A DNA stretch of 64,000 nucleotides from Paratinospora sagittata (GCA_035771175.1 CM069606.1:30337816-30401815); one strand, 5' to 3'. Positions 12,615 through 24,116 are shown, numbered from the stretch's first letter. A program made the numbers and translations. The notes: generated by a model not told the origin, from the letters alone.

Positions 12615-12743
12615 GGATTCATGATGGCATAAACATCAAGAAGAAAAATAAAAAATATTGTCCAAAGGACAAGACATAAATCTTGAAATGTTAGGAATAT
12701 ATTTTGTGTATTTCACAAGTTTTATCTTCATTTCAAAAAGATA
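12401..12743 (+). other. B1 leader with (AT)n microsatellite
   Basis: No gene. Starts with a G/C-rich stretch (caaaaagtccacggcccgcc) also present after the B2 primer site, then AT-rich DNA with a pure (AT)n run at about 12566-12609. The equivalent B2 leader is 28382-28730. Confidence 0.8.
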
Positions 12744-14282
12744 ATGGCCACAAGTGAAGGAACGACTTCCAGTAGTCGGGAACCGATTTCCACCAGACTT
12801 ACGAAACTGTCTAAATGGGAGGTTCTGACTACGATGGGTATCGACAATAGAGAACTTCACCTCCGTCCTATCCTTCATGAAAAACACGCAACGCTGGGGT
12901 GGTTGAAAATAATAAAAGTTGTGGGTTATGTCTCCTTCAATTTGGTGAAGTCTTTCTACGAAGCCATGAATTGTGTGCGACTTCAAGAAGATGGGATTAG
13001 CCCTATCTTAGAGACAACGGTTAGGGGAGCAAAAAATTCTATCAACGTCAAAATTATTTCTCGACTTTTAGAGATTCCGATTGGAGATAGAATCATTGAC
13101 CCACACGAACCCCAGATAGATGCAGAGATCGTTGAATCCAAGGAACAATTGCTCAATTCCCTCGCCAACAAGCCGTACACCCAAATGACGTACGCCCACC
13201 TCCCAAACAATCTCTTTAAACCACCTCTTACCGGCCTTGGGAAGATCGTATTCTGCAACATCTTGCCGAAAATGGTGACTAGAGGATCTATGACAAGAGC
13301 TCAACTTCTTGTGCTATACTGCATAGAGAGGGGAATTAAAGTCTCTCTACCTCACATCATCATCCAGCAAATGTTGCAGGTGATTCAAAATCCTATAAAA
13401 AAGGAGCTCCTCGGCTACAAAGTCTTGATCATGAGGATGCTATACGAGGCAAACGTCAACACTTTTGATGAATCTTCGAAACAGATCACTAATGCTGTTA
13501 CAACATCCTCTATCTTCAAAACATTCATCTGAAGGGGAGGGGTGACTGATGAGGAGATATTTGGTGCGACTTCCGGGGAAAATAGTGAAAGAATTAGAGA
13601 CAACAATGGACGTTGTCAACGAAAAAGTCGGCGCAAGACTCCTGTTAGGGAGGCACCAAATAATGAGCCAAACTAGAACCCAACAACAGACCTAACCCCG
13701 AATAATGGTCAACCTGATCATTTATTCTTTGAGGATGATTTCTTTGCCAACTTGGGTCAACATCAAACAAGTCAGGATGGACAGAGGTTTCCAACTCCTG
13801 AGGTACCGTATCAGCCAGTTCCACAAGTTCATGTGAACAATCAAAAACCAAATTGTGCAGAACCAAACTTCGGAAGACAAGATATCCCAATGAGTCCATT
13901 GTTTCAAAACTTCTCAACTCAAGCATATCCAAACATCTAAGAGGTTCTTCCAGTTAGGGAATTTTCGTACAATCAAACCAACTACCCTCAAACTATGAGT
14001 CAACCATACGGCCAATACTTTCCACCAATGCCTACAACCTACCCTCAACCTATGAGACAGTCAACTTATCAACCATCGATGGGGCAATCGACTAACCCAT
14101 TCGAGCAGTTAAATGTGATTGTATCTAGTATTGCTCGGATGGAGGAGACTCAAAATGCTTTGTTAACACGTATGCAAAACGTCAAAGAACAATGAGCATC
14201 TTCTCAACGTTCTTCTAGTAGTCTTTCTATACCTAACAGGAGGTTTAGGAGGAGTAGTAGTAGGCAGAAAAATCAGGAATGA
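12744..14282 (+). pseudogene. B1 ORF1: extra ORF before gag, plant-transposon-protein-like N-terminus plus Pro/Gln/Tyr-rich tail
   Basis: The ATG at 12744 (MATSEGTTSSSREP) opens 262 uninterrupted codons. The pattern VSFNLVKSFYEAMN, VRGAKNSINVKIISRLLEIP, then GSMTRAQLLVLYCIERG fits the family known as putative plant transposon protein (PF20167); this is recognition by eye. After a TGA at 13530 the same frame goes on through stops at 13674, 13938 and 14193 to 14280. It is rich in Pro, Gln, Tyr and Asn (QPYGQYFPPMPTTYPQP), then has a coiled helix (MEETQNALLTRMQNV) and a basic Arg/Ser end. B2 reads through the first stop, so the original protein was about 512 residues. Function unknown; nucleic-acid or particle binding is a guess from the basic end. 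Confidence 0.78.
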
Positions 14283-15059
14283 TTACTGACATTGCAACTA
14301 TTGTTTAAATAAATGAAATGTTTCGTTTAAGACTATCTTTGGTGGGTCGACTTATAACCATTCTTTCTTTTGTATCACTGACTTTGGAGTGGTATGAGAC
14401 ACAACAAAATTGGAAGATACTAAATAAAATGTGGAAGTAAGAAAACCCACAACCTTGTGTGGAAAGAAACATCTGGGGAAAGCTGAATTACTAACATTAT
14501 CACTAAGTTTACACGATATGGGACGAGTAAATTTAGACGATACTGTTAGTGAACTCCTCTCCAGCCGATGTTTTATAGAGACCGTGTTCATACAAATTAA
14601 CTTGGTTGAAACCCTTATTACCAAATTCATGTGGGATGGGACATACGAATTTGGCTAATAGTCAAAAAGACTAAGCGGAAGAGTTTGAATACATAAGATT
14701 GCTATAAAACGTTAGATTATGATATTTACCGAGGCAAATCTTAGAATCTTTATGACTCGTATGAATTTTCAAAGAATTATATATGTATGTTCACAAAAAC
14801 CAAAACGAAAACATTTGAAATACTTGCAAAGTTTTATACTTATTATATAAGCATTCTAACTTTGTTTTACACCATGGCCAAACATACGAGGCACATAAGA
14901 TTTTTTGATTCCTCAAACAAAAAAATCTTACACTATACTTAGAAAAATAAGTGGTTTTTATATTGCAGTACTCTTGAACTTGTTACTGAGAATATCATAA
15001 CATTATACTTGGCTATAGTTCTTAAATAATGATTTTATTTTCTCTTTGCCAGTGAGAAA
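14283..15059 (+). other. B1 spacer between ORF1 and gag
   Basis: No gene. It is closely repeated in B2 (26059-26798) in reverse orientation. It ends in a pyrimidine-rich tract with cag (ttttctctttgccag, AG at 15051-15052) eight bases before the gag ATG. That looks like a splice acceptor, so gag might be made from a spliced RNA (inference). Confidence 0.6.
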
Positions 15060-15709
15060 ATGCAAACCAGGAAGAGAGGAAGGCCACGCACAGTCTGTCC
15101 AGCAGATGAGGCACCTCCTGTAGTTCAAAATCAGGAACCGCCGCCTCCGAGGATAGAGCCGGCCTGACACTGCCACTACGTCTAGGCAGGCAGTGCTTCC
15201 TCAGCCCACATCCTTTGCCATGCCTTCGACTATGGAAGTATTTTTTGCCAGATTTATCGAGGCGATGATGGTAACTGTTCAGACGACCGTTCGTGAGATT
15301 GCGACCAATCAGGTTATCACTGTTTAGGCACTTGTTACTTTTGCTGGCATCATTCATGTGAAGGAGGTGCAGAAATGGCTGGATGAGTCGAAGAAGGCTC
15401 TCGATGCTATGGGAGTCGACGAGGCTCGAAATATTCCACTTACATCCTACCAAGTTGTTGGTGGAGCAAATACATAGTGGATAACGGTAAAGGATGACCC
15501 AAGGGTCAATACCGCAGACATGACTTGGTAGTAGTTCAAGTCATTGTTCATCGATGAGTACTTTCTTAGCGTTGTGAAGAGGGAGAAGCGCCAGGAGTTC
15601 ACCAGGCTATACCGGGGCAGCATGACAGTCAGAGAGTATGTTGTCAGGTTCAAAGAATTATCAGTCTACTCTCTCTTCACCATCTTAACGGAACAAGATA
15701 AGACTGAGA
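15060..15709 (+). pseudogene. gag: B1 gag remnant, cut by an inversion
   Basis: It starts MQTRKRGRPRTVCPADEAPP, as in B2. Frameshifts after about 40 codons and a deletion near 15330 damage it. The core is readable at 15366-15700: VQKWLDESKKALDAMGVDEA, then FKSLFIDEYFLSVVKREKRQEF and REYVVRFKELSVYS. Similarity to B2 stops at 15709 (gataagactgaga), where the next 2.06 kb is inverted. The B2 gag and zinc knuckle region show what should follow. Confidence 0.82.
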
Positions 15710-16741
15710 CTCAAGCATTATTAATATTAATGTAAAACAAATAACTTTTGGCATTTTAAATTTTATTATACTAGAATTGTATAGTCATACTTGTTGAGCA
15801 TGTATTAAAAGACATGAATCTTGCTAATATTTAGATAAAAATTCTCAAAACTCTCTCTAGCATGTTATTTTTACAAAAACTCTCTAGATTATCTCCGTAC
15901 ATATAGTAACTGAAGGTTAGAACAGTTATACCATGCCATTGAATGTTGAATAAAGAGCCAATTGCAATGTAAATTGTATAGATGATGTTGAATTAAATGT
16001 CTGAATGGATCACTAGTGTGTCAAACAGGGTAGTTTCCTTCTATCTAATTAACTTCACAATGGGGGGCATATAGGAAAACAAATGCAATCCATATCTTAT
16101 AAAGATTGTGCGTGCATGAATGTACTTTCTTTTCCTCCCAGATTGGAAGGTATCTAGGCTTCTTAGAGAGGCCAACTTGTCCCTCCAGATGTTTGCAACC
16201 CTCCTTATACTCACACACAAGAAACTCTACTAGTGGCTCACTTGGGCTTATAAAGGTGTAAAATCAGGATATGGACCAATTAAGACAATATTATGTACAA
16301 TTGTACAATACAGCTGGGAGCTTCAGAAAGGTTTCTGGGCACCTTGAGGAGAAATTGGAGTCTTTTATTGGAAATTGCAAGAAAACACTTGTAACTTCCA
16401 TTTTATAGAGTGGCACAAGGTTTACTTATCCCATAAGAATGCAATTAAAATACTTTACGAGATAAATATGGCTGTAATACATGGTACATACATGATCTTA
16501 ACAGAATGACTTCTTAAAAGGAATTTTCACTACATGTAGCATTTTTTTAAGCACAACCAATCTTGAGCAAGTCACAACATGGCATATTGGCCATGGTTGT
16601 CAAGGTAGTGAATTGCAATCAAATTGTTAATTTGTTATATATATTGGGAAATTATAAGATCATGACACACACAAACCCACCGACATGAGATTTATGATAA
16701 AATGTACATGCAAACATTGCATTCCATGACTTATTAGTAAA
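15710..16741. other. Unassigned ~1.0-kb block at the inversion edge
   Basis: I recognise no transposon protein here, and neither B2 nor B3 has the block. On the + strand a pyrimidine tract with cag (tttcttttcctcccag, about 16125-16140) is followed by an open, GC-richer stretch to about 16255, which then meets aaaggtgtaaaat. It looks exon-like, but no protein family is recognised. Confidence 0.4.
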
Positions 16742-16988
16742 TCCATCATTAATGCTCACTTCCACACATCTAAATACCTACAAAACAATGCAAAGAAAGT
16801 AATTAAAACACTCGAAACATAAATTAATCCAACATATAAATTAACAAACCGAAATAATGCATAAAAACCAATTTACTCCTAAACTAACAAATGAATCAAA
16901 ACTAACATAAACACACTAAACTAATGTATAAATCATCCTAAAACAACTATAAAATACTCCTAAAACATGTCTAAATATGAAACTATCA
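16742..16988 (-). repeat. Solo LTR F, 5' part, inverted with the block
   Basis: On the minus strand it starts tgatagtt directly after gttaa (ttaac at 16989-16993), then closely matches 24213-24460 in B2. It is the left part of an LTR inserted in the protease/RT junction. Confidence 0.75.
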
Positions 16989-16993
16989 TTAAC

Positions 16994-17773
16994 TAAACTT
17001 GCTTCTTCATACAATCGATCTTTGCATTCAGAGGTGCGAGCCAGTCCATGCTGAGGATGATGTCAAAGTCTTCAATGTCCATCACAAAGAGATCTGCATA
17101 TATTATATGTTCTGACATTCGAAGTTCACATCGAGAACACTGCAAATTCACGTCAGGACCGGATCATAATGGTGATGTGACATGGATTGTGATGTCTGTG
17201 GGTTCAGGATGCAACCCTGAATGCCTTAACAATGCAGAAGATATAAAGGAATGCGTAGCACCCGAATCGAACAAGACATGCACCATTGTATATTGAACAA
17301 GGGAATTGTACCTTCGACTACATTGTTATCTGAGAGGGGTTGCTGAGCGATAGCAAACGCTCTGCCTTGGTTCAGTTGCCCTTGGTTCTGCTGGTTCTGC
17401 CTGGGTTGGGCATTAGTAGTAGGTGGGGCTTGCTGTACTGGAACAACGAGAATAGGTTGTCGTGGTTGCTGAGGGTGGGGGCAGTCATTTCTTACATGGC
17501 CCTGCTAGCCGCAGTTATAACAAGTTAGCCTCTGCTGCTAAGGCGCCTGTTGCTGGTTTTGATGACCATGCTGATTGTGGTGCTGACCACCACCCCTGCC
17601 ATTGCCATTTCGACAGCCACCCCCTCCATTACGACCTCCTCGACCTTGATTGCAAAAACCTTGATGGCTAAGGTTAGACGGTTCAGCTGAAGGTGTCGTG
17701 GCCTCATTTATCTGAACAGGGGCTGGGAGGGCTGGGTTTTGATTATAGTAGGGTTCCTTCTTGTTGCCCTGCT
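16994..17773 (-). pseudogene. B1 zinc knuckle and protease, inverted
   Basis: Read on the minus strand: a Gly/Asn/His/Gln-rich zinc-knuckle zone (about 17770-17440), a Gln-rich linker, then aspartic protease VLFDSGATHSFISS (catalytic Asp kept), MDIEDFDIILSMDWLAP and NAKIDCMKK at 17000. It carries at least one stop (in SPL-SGPD) and a 1-2-base shift near 17300. Its orientation is opposite to the gag before it and the RT after it, so the 15710-17773 segment was flipped inside B1. Confidence 0.85.
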
Positions 17774-18927
17774 GAGAAGCCTAGATGATGTTTCATGAAG
17801 AACCTAAGTAAAAAAGTGGAAGAAAATTGATTAAGTCCACAAGAAGGAAGTCAAGCGGAGCAGAAAAAATGGCTAAGTCCACAGGCTGAGCACAACCCAG
17901 TCTCTGGAGCCGGGTTGTTAGTAAAAAAAAGTGAAAAGAAGGCTCTGGGCGCCGCGGCGCCCTGTGTTTAAACGTTGTGGTTTTAGCTACTTGGAAATTT
18001 TAGGACTTTCTAATTTTTACCCACGACGAAAGGGGAGGCTTATTATATATCAAAAGAAAGGGTTTTTCGAGAGAGAGATTGAAATATAGTGGAGAACGAA
18101 GTTTTGCGGCTGGAGCAAGGTGGAAGAGAAGATCTACATTGAAGACCGTTGACAACTTCTACACGTTCTAAGTTGCCTTTCTTTGTTCTGTTTGATGTTC
18201 AATTTCATACTTTACGTTTTTATGTCTTTAGTTATGAACTAAAACATTGTTTCTAGAGGATAGATGGATCCTAACTTTGATGCTATGTTCTAGTTAATGT
18301 CTTAATTATTATTAATGGATTTGTGATAATTTATTTATATTTCTCCATTGTTAATGCTTTCAATCTCTTGATCACGGATTGGATGATCTTAGTTTTAGAG
18401 TGAGACATTCGACAACGGGTACTTTGGATCAGAATAAGGGAAATATAACCTAGGTTATTGTGAGACTGATAGGAGACCGAGACCCTTTGAAGTCATTAAA
18501 AGAAATCATAGATCTTAGTGAGTTTGTAAGAATTAGGTTTTTATCGATAGATCGAGATCGATTCCTATGAATATGCTCTAATGCGGCACTCGACAGAGGG
18601 TGTTAGAAACATTAAAATTTCTGGCTTATAAACTAAGTAAATACATTAATGATAAATCATTGGAAAGAACATAGTTGATAGTTAGGTGAAATTGATTCTC
18701 TAGATTATTTCTCTATTGATAATCTGGCTTTTTCTTTGCTTTGCTAGTTAATAATTAGTTGTTTTCATTACTGTTTAATTACTCAATCATTCAAAATCAA
18801 TTGTCTAGATAAAATTAGGGTTAAAAACGTGATAGCTAGTGTTCTAATTATCCCTGAGGACGATACTCGATTTCATCGAATTTTATTATAACTTGACTGT
18901 CGTGCACTTGCGATAATTTCACGAACA
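17774..18927 (+). repeat. Solo LTR F, 3' part
   Basis: It starts gagaagcctagatgatg (also in B2 at about 24219, minus strand) and ends cgataatttcacgaaca followed by gttaa (18928-18932), the second target copy. Together with the inverted 5' part it makes about 1.4 kb starting TG and ending CA. The text near the end (gaggacgatactcg, cgtgcacttgcg) resembles LTR ends of Athila/Tat-type Gypsy elements; that assignment is tentative. No coding sequence. Confidence 0.68.
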
Positions 18928-18932
18928 GTTAA

Positions 18933-21548
18933 CCTTGCCAACGGGGGAGTTTGTCAAGTTTTAGGGAATAAGAAAATGGATACATAACTCGACTGTTGCA
19001 CTTCTCAAGGCACAACTTCGAGATCTATCCCTTAGTGATGACAATGAATCACTAGCACTGTACCCTCTCGAAGTACATGATGTATCGGTAATATCTGAAT
19101 TCCCAACAATTTTTCTAAATGACCTTCCTAGTTTACCTCCGGTTGGGGAATTCAATTTTGAGATCAAACTTATACCTGGGACCAGGCCTATCTCAATTCC
19201 ACCATACCGAATGTCCAATGTCGAGTTGGTCGAGTTGGACAAACAACTGAAAGAATTGGAGAGTAATGGCTTCATTAGAAAAAGTTCATCACCCTGGGGC
19301 GCTCCGGTTCTGTTTGTTCGCAAAAAGGATGGTTTGTTACGACTTTGCATCGACTATCGCAAGTTGAATAACGTCACCATTAAGAACAGATACCCGTTGC
19401 CCAGGATCGATGACTTGTTCAACCAACTTAGAGATGCCAAATACTTCTCTAAAATTGATTTACTATCCGGTTACCATCAACTCCTGATCAGAGAGTCGGA
19501 CATTACTAAAATGACTTTCAGAACTCGATACGGTCATTACGAATTCTTGGTCATGTCGTTCGGTCTAACAAATGCACCTGCTGCGTTCATGGATTTGATG
19601 AACTGCATCTTTAGGTTATATGTAGATTGGTTCGTGGATGATATCTTGATATATTCCTCAACCGAGGAAGACCAAAAGATACATCTGAGGATTGTCTTCC
19701 AGACCTTGAGAAGCCACCAGTTGTATGCAAAGTTGAGGAAGTGGGAGAAGCGAGTTCAATTCCTAGGCCATGTGGTTTCAGGCAATGGCATTGAAGTGGA
19801 TCCTTCTAAGGTTGAAACAGTTTTAAACTAGAACCAGCTTATCGCCGTTACTTATATTTGGAGTTTTCTTGGTTTGAATGGCTACTATAGACGCTTCATT
19901 AAGGATTTCTCAAAGATTGCTGAACCTATAACCAAGCTCATTCAGAAAGACGTACGATTCATTCGGAATCCCGCCCGTGAATCGTAATTTAAGGAATTGA
20001 AGAAGCGCCTCACGATAGCATCGATACTAATCACTCCACGAAATGGAGTTCGATTTTTACTAAACACCGACGCCTCTCTCCAAGGCTTAGGTGCAGTATT
20101 AATGCAAGAAGGCCAAGTTGTTGCATATGCTTCGAGGTAACTGAAGATTCATGAGGTTAATTACCCAAAGCATGACTTGAAACTTGAAGCTGTCGTATTC
20201 GCACTGAAGTTATGGTGTTATTACTTATACGGTGAACGGTTTGAGGTCTTCTCGGTTCACAAGAGCCTCAAGTACATCTACACTCAGAGAGACCTAAACC
20301 TCCGCTAAAGGCGATGGTTGGAATTCTTGAAAGATTATGACTTTCAACTCCAGTACCATCCCGGTAAGGCTAATGTTGTCGCATATGCCTTGAGTAGAAA
20401 ATCTTATGCCGCTTGCACTCTTAACTTCGAGATGGGAAAGTTGGCTACAGAGATGGAGAACTTTAACCTACAACTGATTGAGGAGGGAGCAAGATCACGA
20501 ATCTCTCAATTATCAACCAACTCTGAGCTTGTTAGAAAGATTTCTACAGCTCAAGCCAACGACCCTATGTTAATGGAGAAACGAGAACTTATACTCAGCG
20601 GTCAGGACCTTTCTCACTGGTCGGTCTTTGAAGACGGGGCCATTCTTTACAAAAAATGTCTCTTTCTACCGAATGATCCTGAGGTTCGGAAGGAAGTGCT
20701 CACTGAAATGCACTGTTCCAGGTTCGCTATCCATCTTGGGGGAGACAAGATGTACAAGGTTGTCAAACAACAATTCTTGTTTTTTGGAATGAAGAAGGCT
20801 ATTGTAAACTTCGTTGCTCGATGTCTCATTTGTCAGCAAGTTAAGGCAGAACGTAAACTTCCCTCTGGACTTCTCCAACCTTTACCTATTGGAGAATGGA
20901 AATGGAAGAACATCGCAATGGATTTTGTTACAGCCTTGCCTCGAAATAACAAAGGGCAAGATGTTATTTGGGTTATCATTGATAGACTTACAAAGTTTGC
21001 ACACTTTTTGGAAATAAAATTCACGGATAACCCTACCAAGCTTGCCGAATTGTATGAAAGAGAGATGGTACTCCTCCATGGCAAACCACTGACGATTGTC
21101 TCTGATCGAGACCCTCGATTCACATCAAAGTTTTGGTAGAGCTTCCAGAGTAGAATGGTCTCTAGGATCACCATGAGCACAACCTTTCACCCTCAAACTG
21201 ACGGGCAGTCAAAATGGTTGATCCAAATTTTAGAAGATATGTTACGATGCTGCATTTTGAACTTTCTTGACGGATGGGCAAAACACTTACATTTGGCTGA
21301 GTTTGCATCCAACAACAGCTACCAAACAAGTATCGGCATGGCACCATATGAGGCTCTCTATGGTCGCCCTTGCAGATCTCTGGTGTGTTGGTTAGATTTG
21401 GCAGATCGACTGCAATTTGGGCCTGAACTAGTGCAAGAGATTTCTGAGAAGTTCACACTAGTAAATGAGCGACTTCGGGTTGCACAAAGTCGTCAGAAGA
21501 GCTATGCTGACAAGCAAAGACAACCTTTATAATTTGATAAGGGTAGAC
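18933..21548 (+). pseudogene. pol: B1 pol remnant: RT, RNase H, integrase core
   Basis: One frame from end to end, broken only by point stops and small gaps. It begins with the end of protease (CCTTGCC...EFVKF), then RT from about 19120 ([50 protein letters not shown] with the two Asp kept but about four residues lost before it). RNase H is about 20030-20390 ([28 protein letters not shown]). Integrase: LHLGGDKMYKVVKQQF, CLICQQVKAE, MDFVTALPR, SDRDPRFTSKFW, FHPQTDGQS. Stops at 19829 (Trp), 20140 (Gln), 20307 (Gln) and 21137 (Gln) are single transitions. It ends at YADKQRQPL, where the rest of integrase and ORF3 are deleted up to the 3' LTR. Confidence 0.92.
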
Positions 21549-22871
21549 TGTAATACCTTAGGATTGCAAAAAAAAAAAAAAAAAAAATTGAACTTCTGGC
21601 ATTCTTTTTTTCTATAAAAGGAGGGCTTCCCCTCCTCATTTTCATACCAATCCAACACTTTCCTTTTGTTGGAATTTTTTTTTTCTCTCTTTTGAGACTC
21701 TCTTTGCAGTGCAATGCGGTTCTGCCCAGGGGAAGGTGCTAGTTCTTGAAGGAGTTATTATCTGAAGGTGGGGAACGAAACATAGGTTTGCGTGTCTTAT
21801 GACTTTTATTAAAGTTTACATTCATTTATCATTATATCTACTATTCATTTACACTGTATTATTGCGTATAATGTTCATACCTGTCATACTTATGCCTGTA
21901 TATTTGGAGTTCGCGTATTACACTGTTGCGATGCCGGATTAGTGGTCAATCTGGCTCAACCAAACTCAATTTTGTACTCAGTAACTTTAAATAGTGAACG
22001 GGAAGCAGGGTGCTGCTCTGGACGATTGGTATTTGAGTAGACCTTGTGTCTCACCTCTTAAGCTGGAGACTGATTCGGTTGGTCTTATTTGAAAGCTATC
22101 AGCTTGTACAAGTAATATTGAATGTCCTAATTGTTCACGTAGTGATACCGACCCGGATAAGGATCACTATACGTTGCCAAATCTTATCTAATGTCTTTAA
22201 AGATCGGACTTGTTCATGCATTGGCATCATACATAAGCACCACCTAGGGACGTATGTGGTTTGTGATCCACAAAATAGTTAGAAGCAATGCTCACTTTTA
22301 TTGATATTTCTCTGGAGAGGAATGTACAATGAGAACCCGGGTTTACCTGGGGAGGGACATCTGCACGTGAATCCAGGGTGTCGTTCCTGAGGAGGGATGT
22401 ATAATGAGAACCCGACTACTCTTGGCAAGGCACATCTGTACGTGAACTCAGGCGACGTACAATCATGGAACCAATACGAGACGGTGTCATACAAACATAC
22501 ATGTTGTATTGATTATGATGCTTTGATGTGTATTTATGATATTTGATTATGAAGTTTGGTTTATTAATTGTCATATTCACGAACTATTTTACCCACTGGC
22601 CGAGTAGCTCACCCCGTTGTTATCCAATTTTTCACAGGAGATTAGGGCGGACTGGGTGCAGGTTTTTGGGCCCACATTTTGTACCCTTTTGTTTATTCAT
22701 TGGGGATTTTGGGAGGATGGTCCCTATACTATTTCATGTACAAAAATATATTCTAAAATTAATGAAATCAGACTTATACTTAATTGTGTTCCTGCGCACT
22801 CAGTTATTGTTATAATTCATTCACGCCTCGTCAGTGAGTGTTTCGCTGGTATAGACGCGTCCGGGCGGGGT
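21549..22871 (+). repeat. B1 3' LTR
   Basis: It starts tgtaataccttagg and matches other B LTRs to gcgtccgggcgggg; the last bases (tgtgaca) are replaced by ttgttattg. tataaaag at 21613-21620 is the best TATA-like box among the B LTRs here. Preceding bases (aagggtagac) resemble the B3 polypurine tract with an internal loss. Confidence 0.88.
21613..21620 (+). promoter_or_regulatory. Likely TATA box of family-B LTR
   Basis: tataaaag stands just upstream of a GC-rich stretch and a CT-rich leader (R region). Other copies have changed bases (tatgaaag in B1 5', tgtaaaag in B3) or a deletion (solo copy at 58012). Confidence 0.5.
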
Positions 22872-22904
22872 TGTTATTGTTATAACAAAACTATATAGTT
22901 ATTT

Positions 22905-22963
<59 letters not shown>

Positions 22964-23040
22964 ATATAAATCTTAACTTTATATAATTTTTATATATAGT
23001 TCTAAATATATATATATATATATATATATATTTAGAAAGA
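22872..23040. repeat. (TA)n-rich joint between B1 and B2
   Basis: Two long (TA)n runs (about 22908-22960 and 23009-23031). The non-repeat parts (aactatatagtta, taaatcttaac) resemble the reverse complement of the B leader at 12480-12560, so a leader fragment lies at the joint. No gene; Tyr/Ile-repeat frames come from the microsatellite. Confidence 0.7.
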
Positions 23041-23340
23041 TCAGGGTAGTGCCTATAAGGCCCCTGAATAACACTGTGGCCGGTGGAGTCCTCGATATCA
23101 TCAAACACTGAGAGCAAATGGAGTCGGATTCATCCTCAGAATGTTCCGACATTTGCCTCACAGATGGTGGCGTAGAGCTCTCCAAGTTGTAGTGTTTCAG
23201 GGGAGGTAGGTTGAGCGGCGGAATGCTTTTTCGTGTTGTTGCCTGAATCCGACCCCCTAGCAATTTTGGTAGGAGATCTTGCTAGGATGAGAGTAGAGGA
23301 TTGTTTCGAACAAAATTGTTAAGAAAAAGCCATGCACGCT
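23041..23340 (-). pseudogene. B2 ORF3: short Ser/Asp/Glu-rich ORF after pol
   Basis: Minus-strand reading gives GGRIQATTRKSIPPLN, SVRQMSEHSEDESDSICSQ and, after one shift, IQGPYRHYPDLS. The same segments occur in B3 (52140-52370) behind its integrase. There is no signal peptide or membrane segment, so it is unlike a retroviral envelope. The integrase just before it is joined by a deletion at 23340/23341. Function unknown. Confidence 0.6.
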
Positions 23341-23806
23341 TTTGACACCTCTTGTAGGTTGAACTTTTAGAAAAACCAAGTCCCCCTTATCAAATTCTAG
23401 AGGTTGTCTCTGCTTGTTAGCATAACTCTTTTGGCAACTTTGTGCAACACGAAGTCTCTCCTTTACTAGTGTGATATTCTCAGAAGTCTCTTGAACAAGT
23501 TCAGGCCCCAACTGCGGTCGATCTGCCATATCAAACTAGCATACCAGAGATCTGTAAGGGTGATCATAGAGAGCCTCATATGGTGCCATACTGATACTGG
23601 TTTGGTAGATGTTGTCGTATACAAACTCAGCCAAATGTAAGTGTTTTGCCCATCCGTCATGAAAGTCCAAAATGCAGCAACGTAACATGTCCTCTAAAAT
23701 TTGGATCAACAGCTTTGACTGCCCGTCAGTCTGAGGTGAAAGGCAGTGCTCATGGTGATCCTGAAGCCCATTCTACCCTGAAAGCTTTGCCAAAACTTTG
23801 ATGTGA
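23341..23806 (-). pseudogene. B2 integrase, C-terminal part
   Basis: Minus strand: the core end (TSISMAPYEALY), ELVQETSENITLVKERLRVAQS, YANKQRQPLEFDKGDLVFLK and VQPTRGVK. The rest of the C-terminal domain and the chromodomain-like end are deleted at 23340. At the upstream edge (about 23806) it meets a piece of LTR. Confidence 0.85.
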
Positions 23807-23966
23807 AAAAAGAGTCTCAAAGAGAGACGAGAAAAACTCAAGGAGAGTAAGAGAGAGAGAGAAATAACAAATGATTTGGTGTGAAAAATGAGAGGGGGGA
23901 GGGTTTCATTTATAGAAAAAAAGTGCCCGAACCTTCGGGCACCCTGCCCGATCATCCGGGCAGGTG
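23807..23966 (-). repeat. LTR fragment patched into B2 integrase
   Basis: About 160 bp on the minus strand: acctgcccggatgatcggg, the GC-rich zone, then a CT-rich leader ending gagactctt. It matches the R region of the B2 LTR (29935-30020), including the odd caccaaatcatttg variant, but sits between integrase halves in place of about 430 bp of catalytic core. Confidence 0.78.
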
Positions 23967-24116
23967 TGAACACTTCTTTCCGAACCTTAGGATCGTTCGG
24001 TAGACAAAGACATTTTTTTTTGTAGAAAATGGCCCCGTCTTCAGAGACAGACCAGTGAGGAAGGTCCTGTCCACTGAGTAGAAGTTCTTGTTTCTCCATT
24101 AACATAGGGTCGTTGG
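23967..24116 (-). pseudogene. B2 integrase, N-terminal fragment
   Basis: Minus strand: AKANDPMLMEKQELLLSGQ, HWSVSEDGAIFYKKK and NDPKVRKEV, the segment before the zinc-binding HHCC domain in B1 (20550-20700). It is joined directly to solo LTR F at about 24116, so RT and RNase H are missing. Confidence 0.85.

Larger units (their letters stand above)
11147..22871 (+). mobile_element. B1: family-B Gypsy chromovirus, + copy, rearranged
   Basis: Order: 5' LTR (first base pairs tataatacc for tgtaatacc), leader with (AT)n, extra ORF1, spacer, gag, an inverted 2.06-kb block holding zinc knuckle plus protease, part of solo LTR F, RT-RNase H-integrase, 3' LTR. There is no target copy: the left flank is gaaac, and the right side runs into B2. 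The 5' LTR end and primer site are lost through a deletion with atcaga at both edges. The integrase C-terminus and all following sequence up to the LTR are also deleted, so ORF3 is missing here. Confidence 0.85.

Noticed and set aside
22899..23117. Minus frame with a long Tyr-Ile repeat
   Set aside because: The repeat is a translated (TA)n microsatellite. Only its first ~35 codons are meaningful, as part of ORF3.
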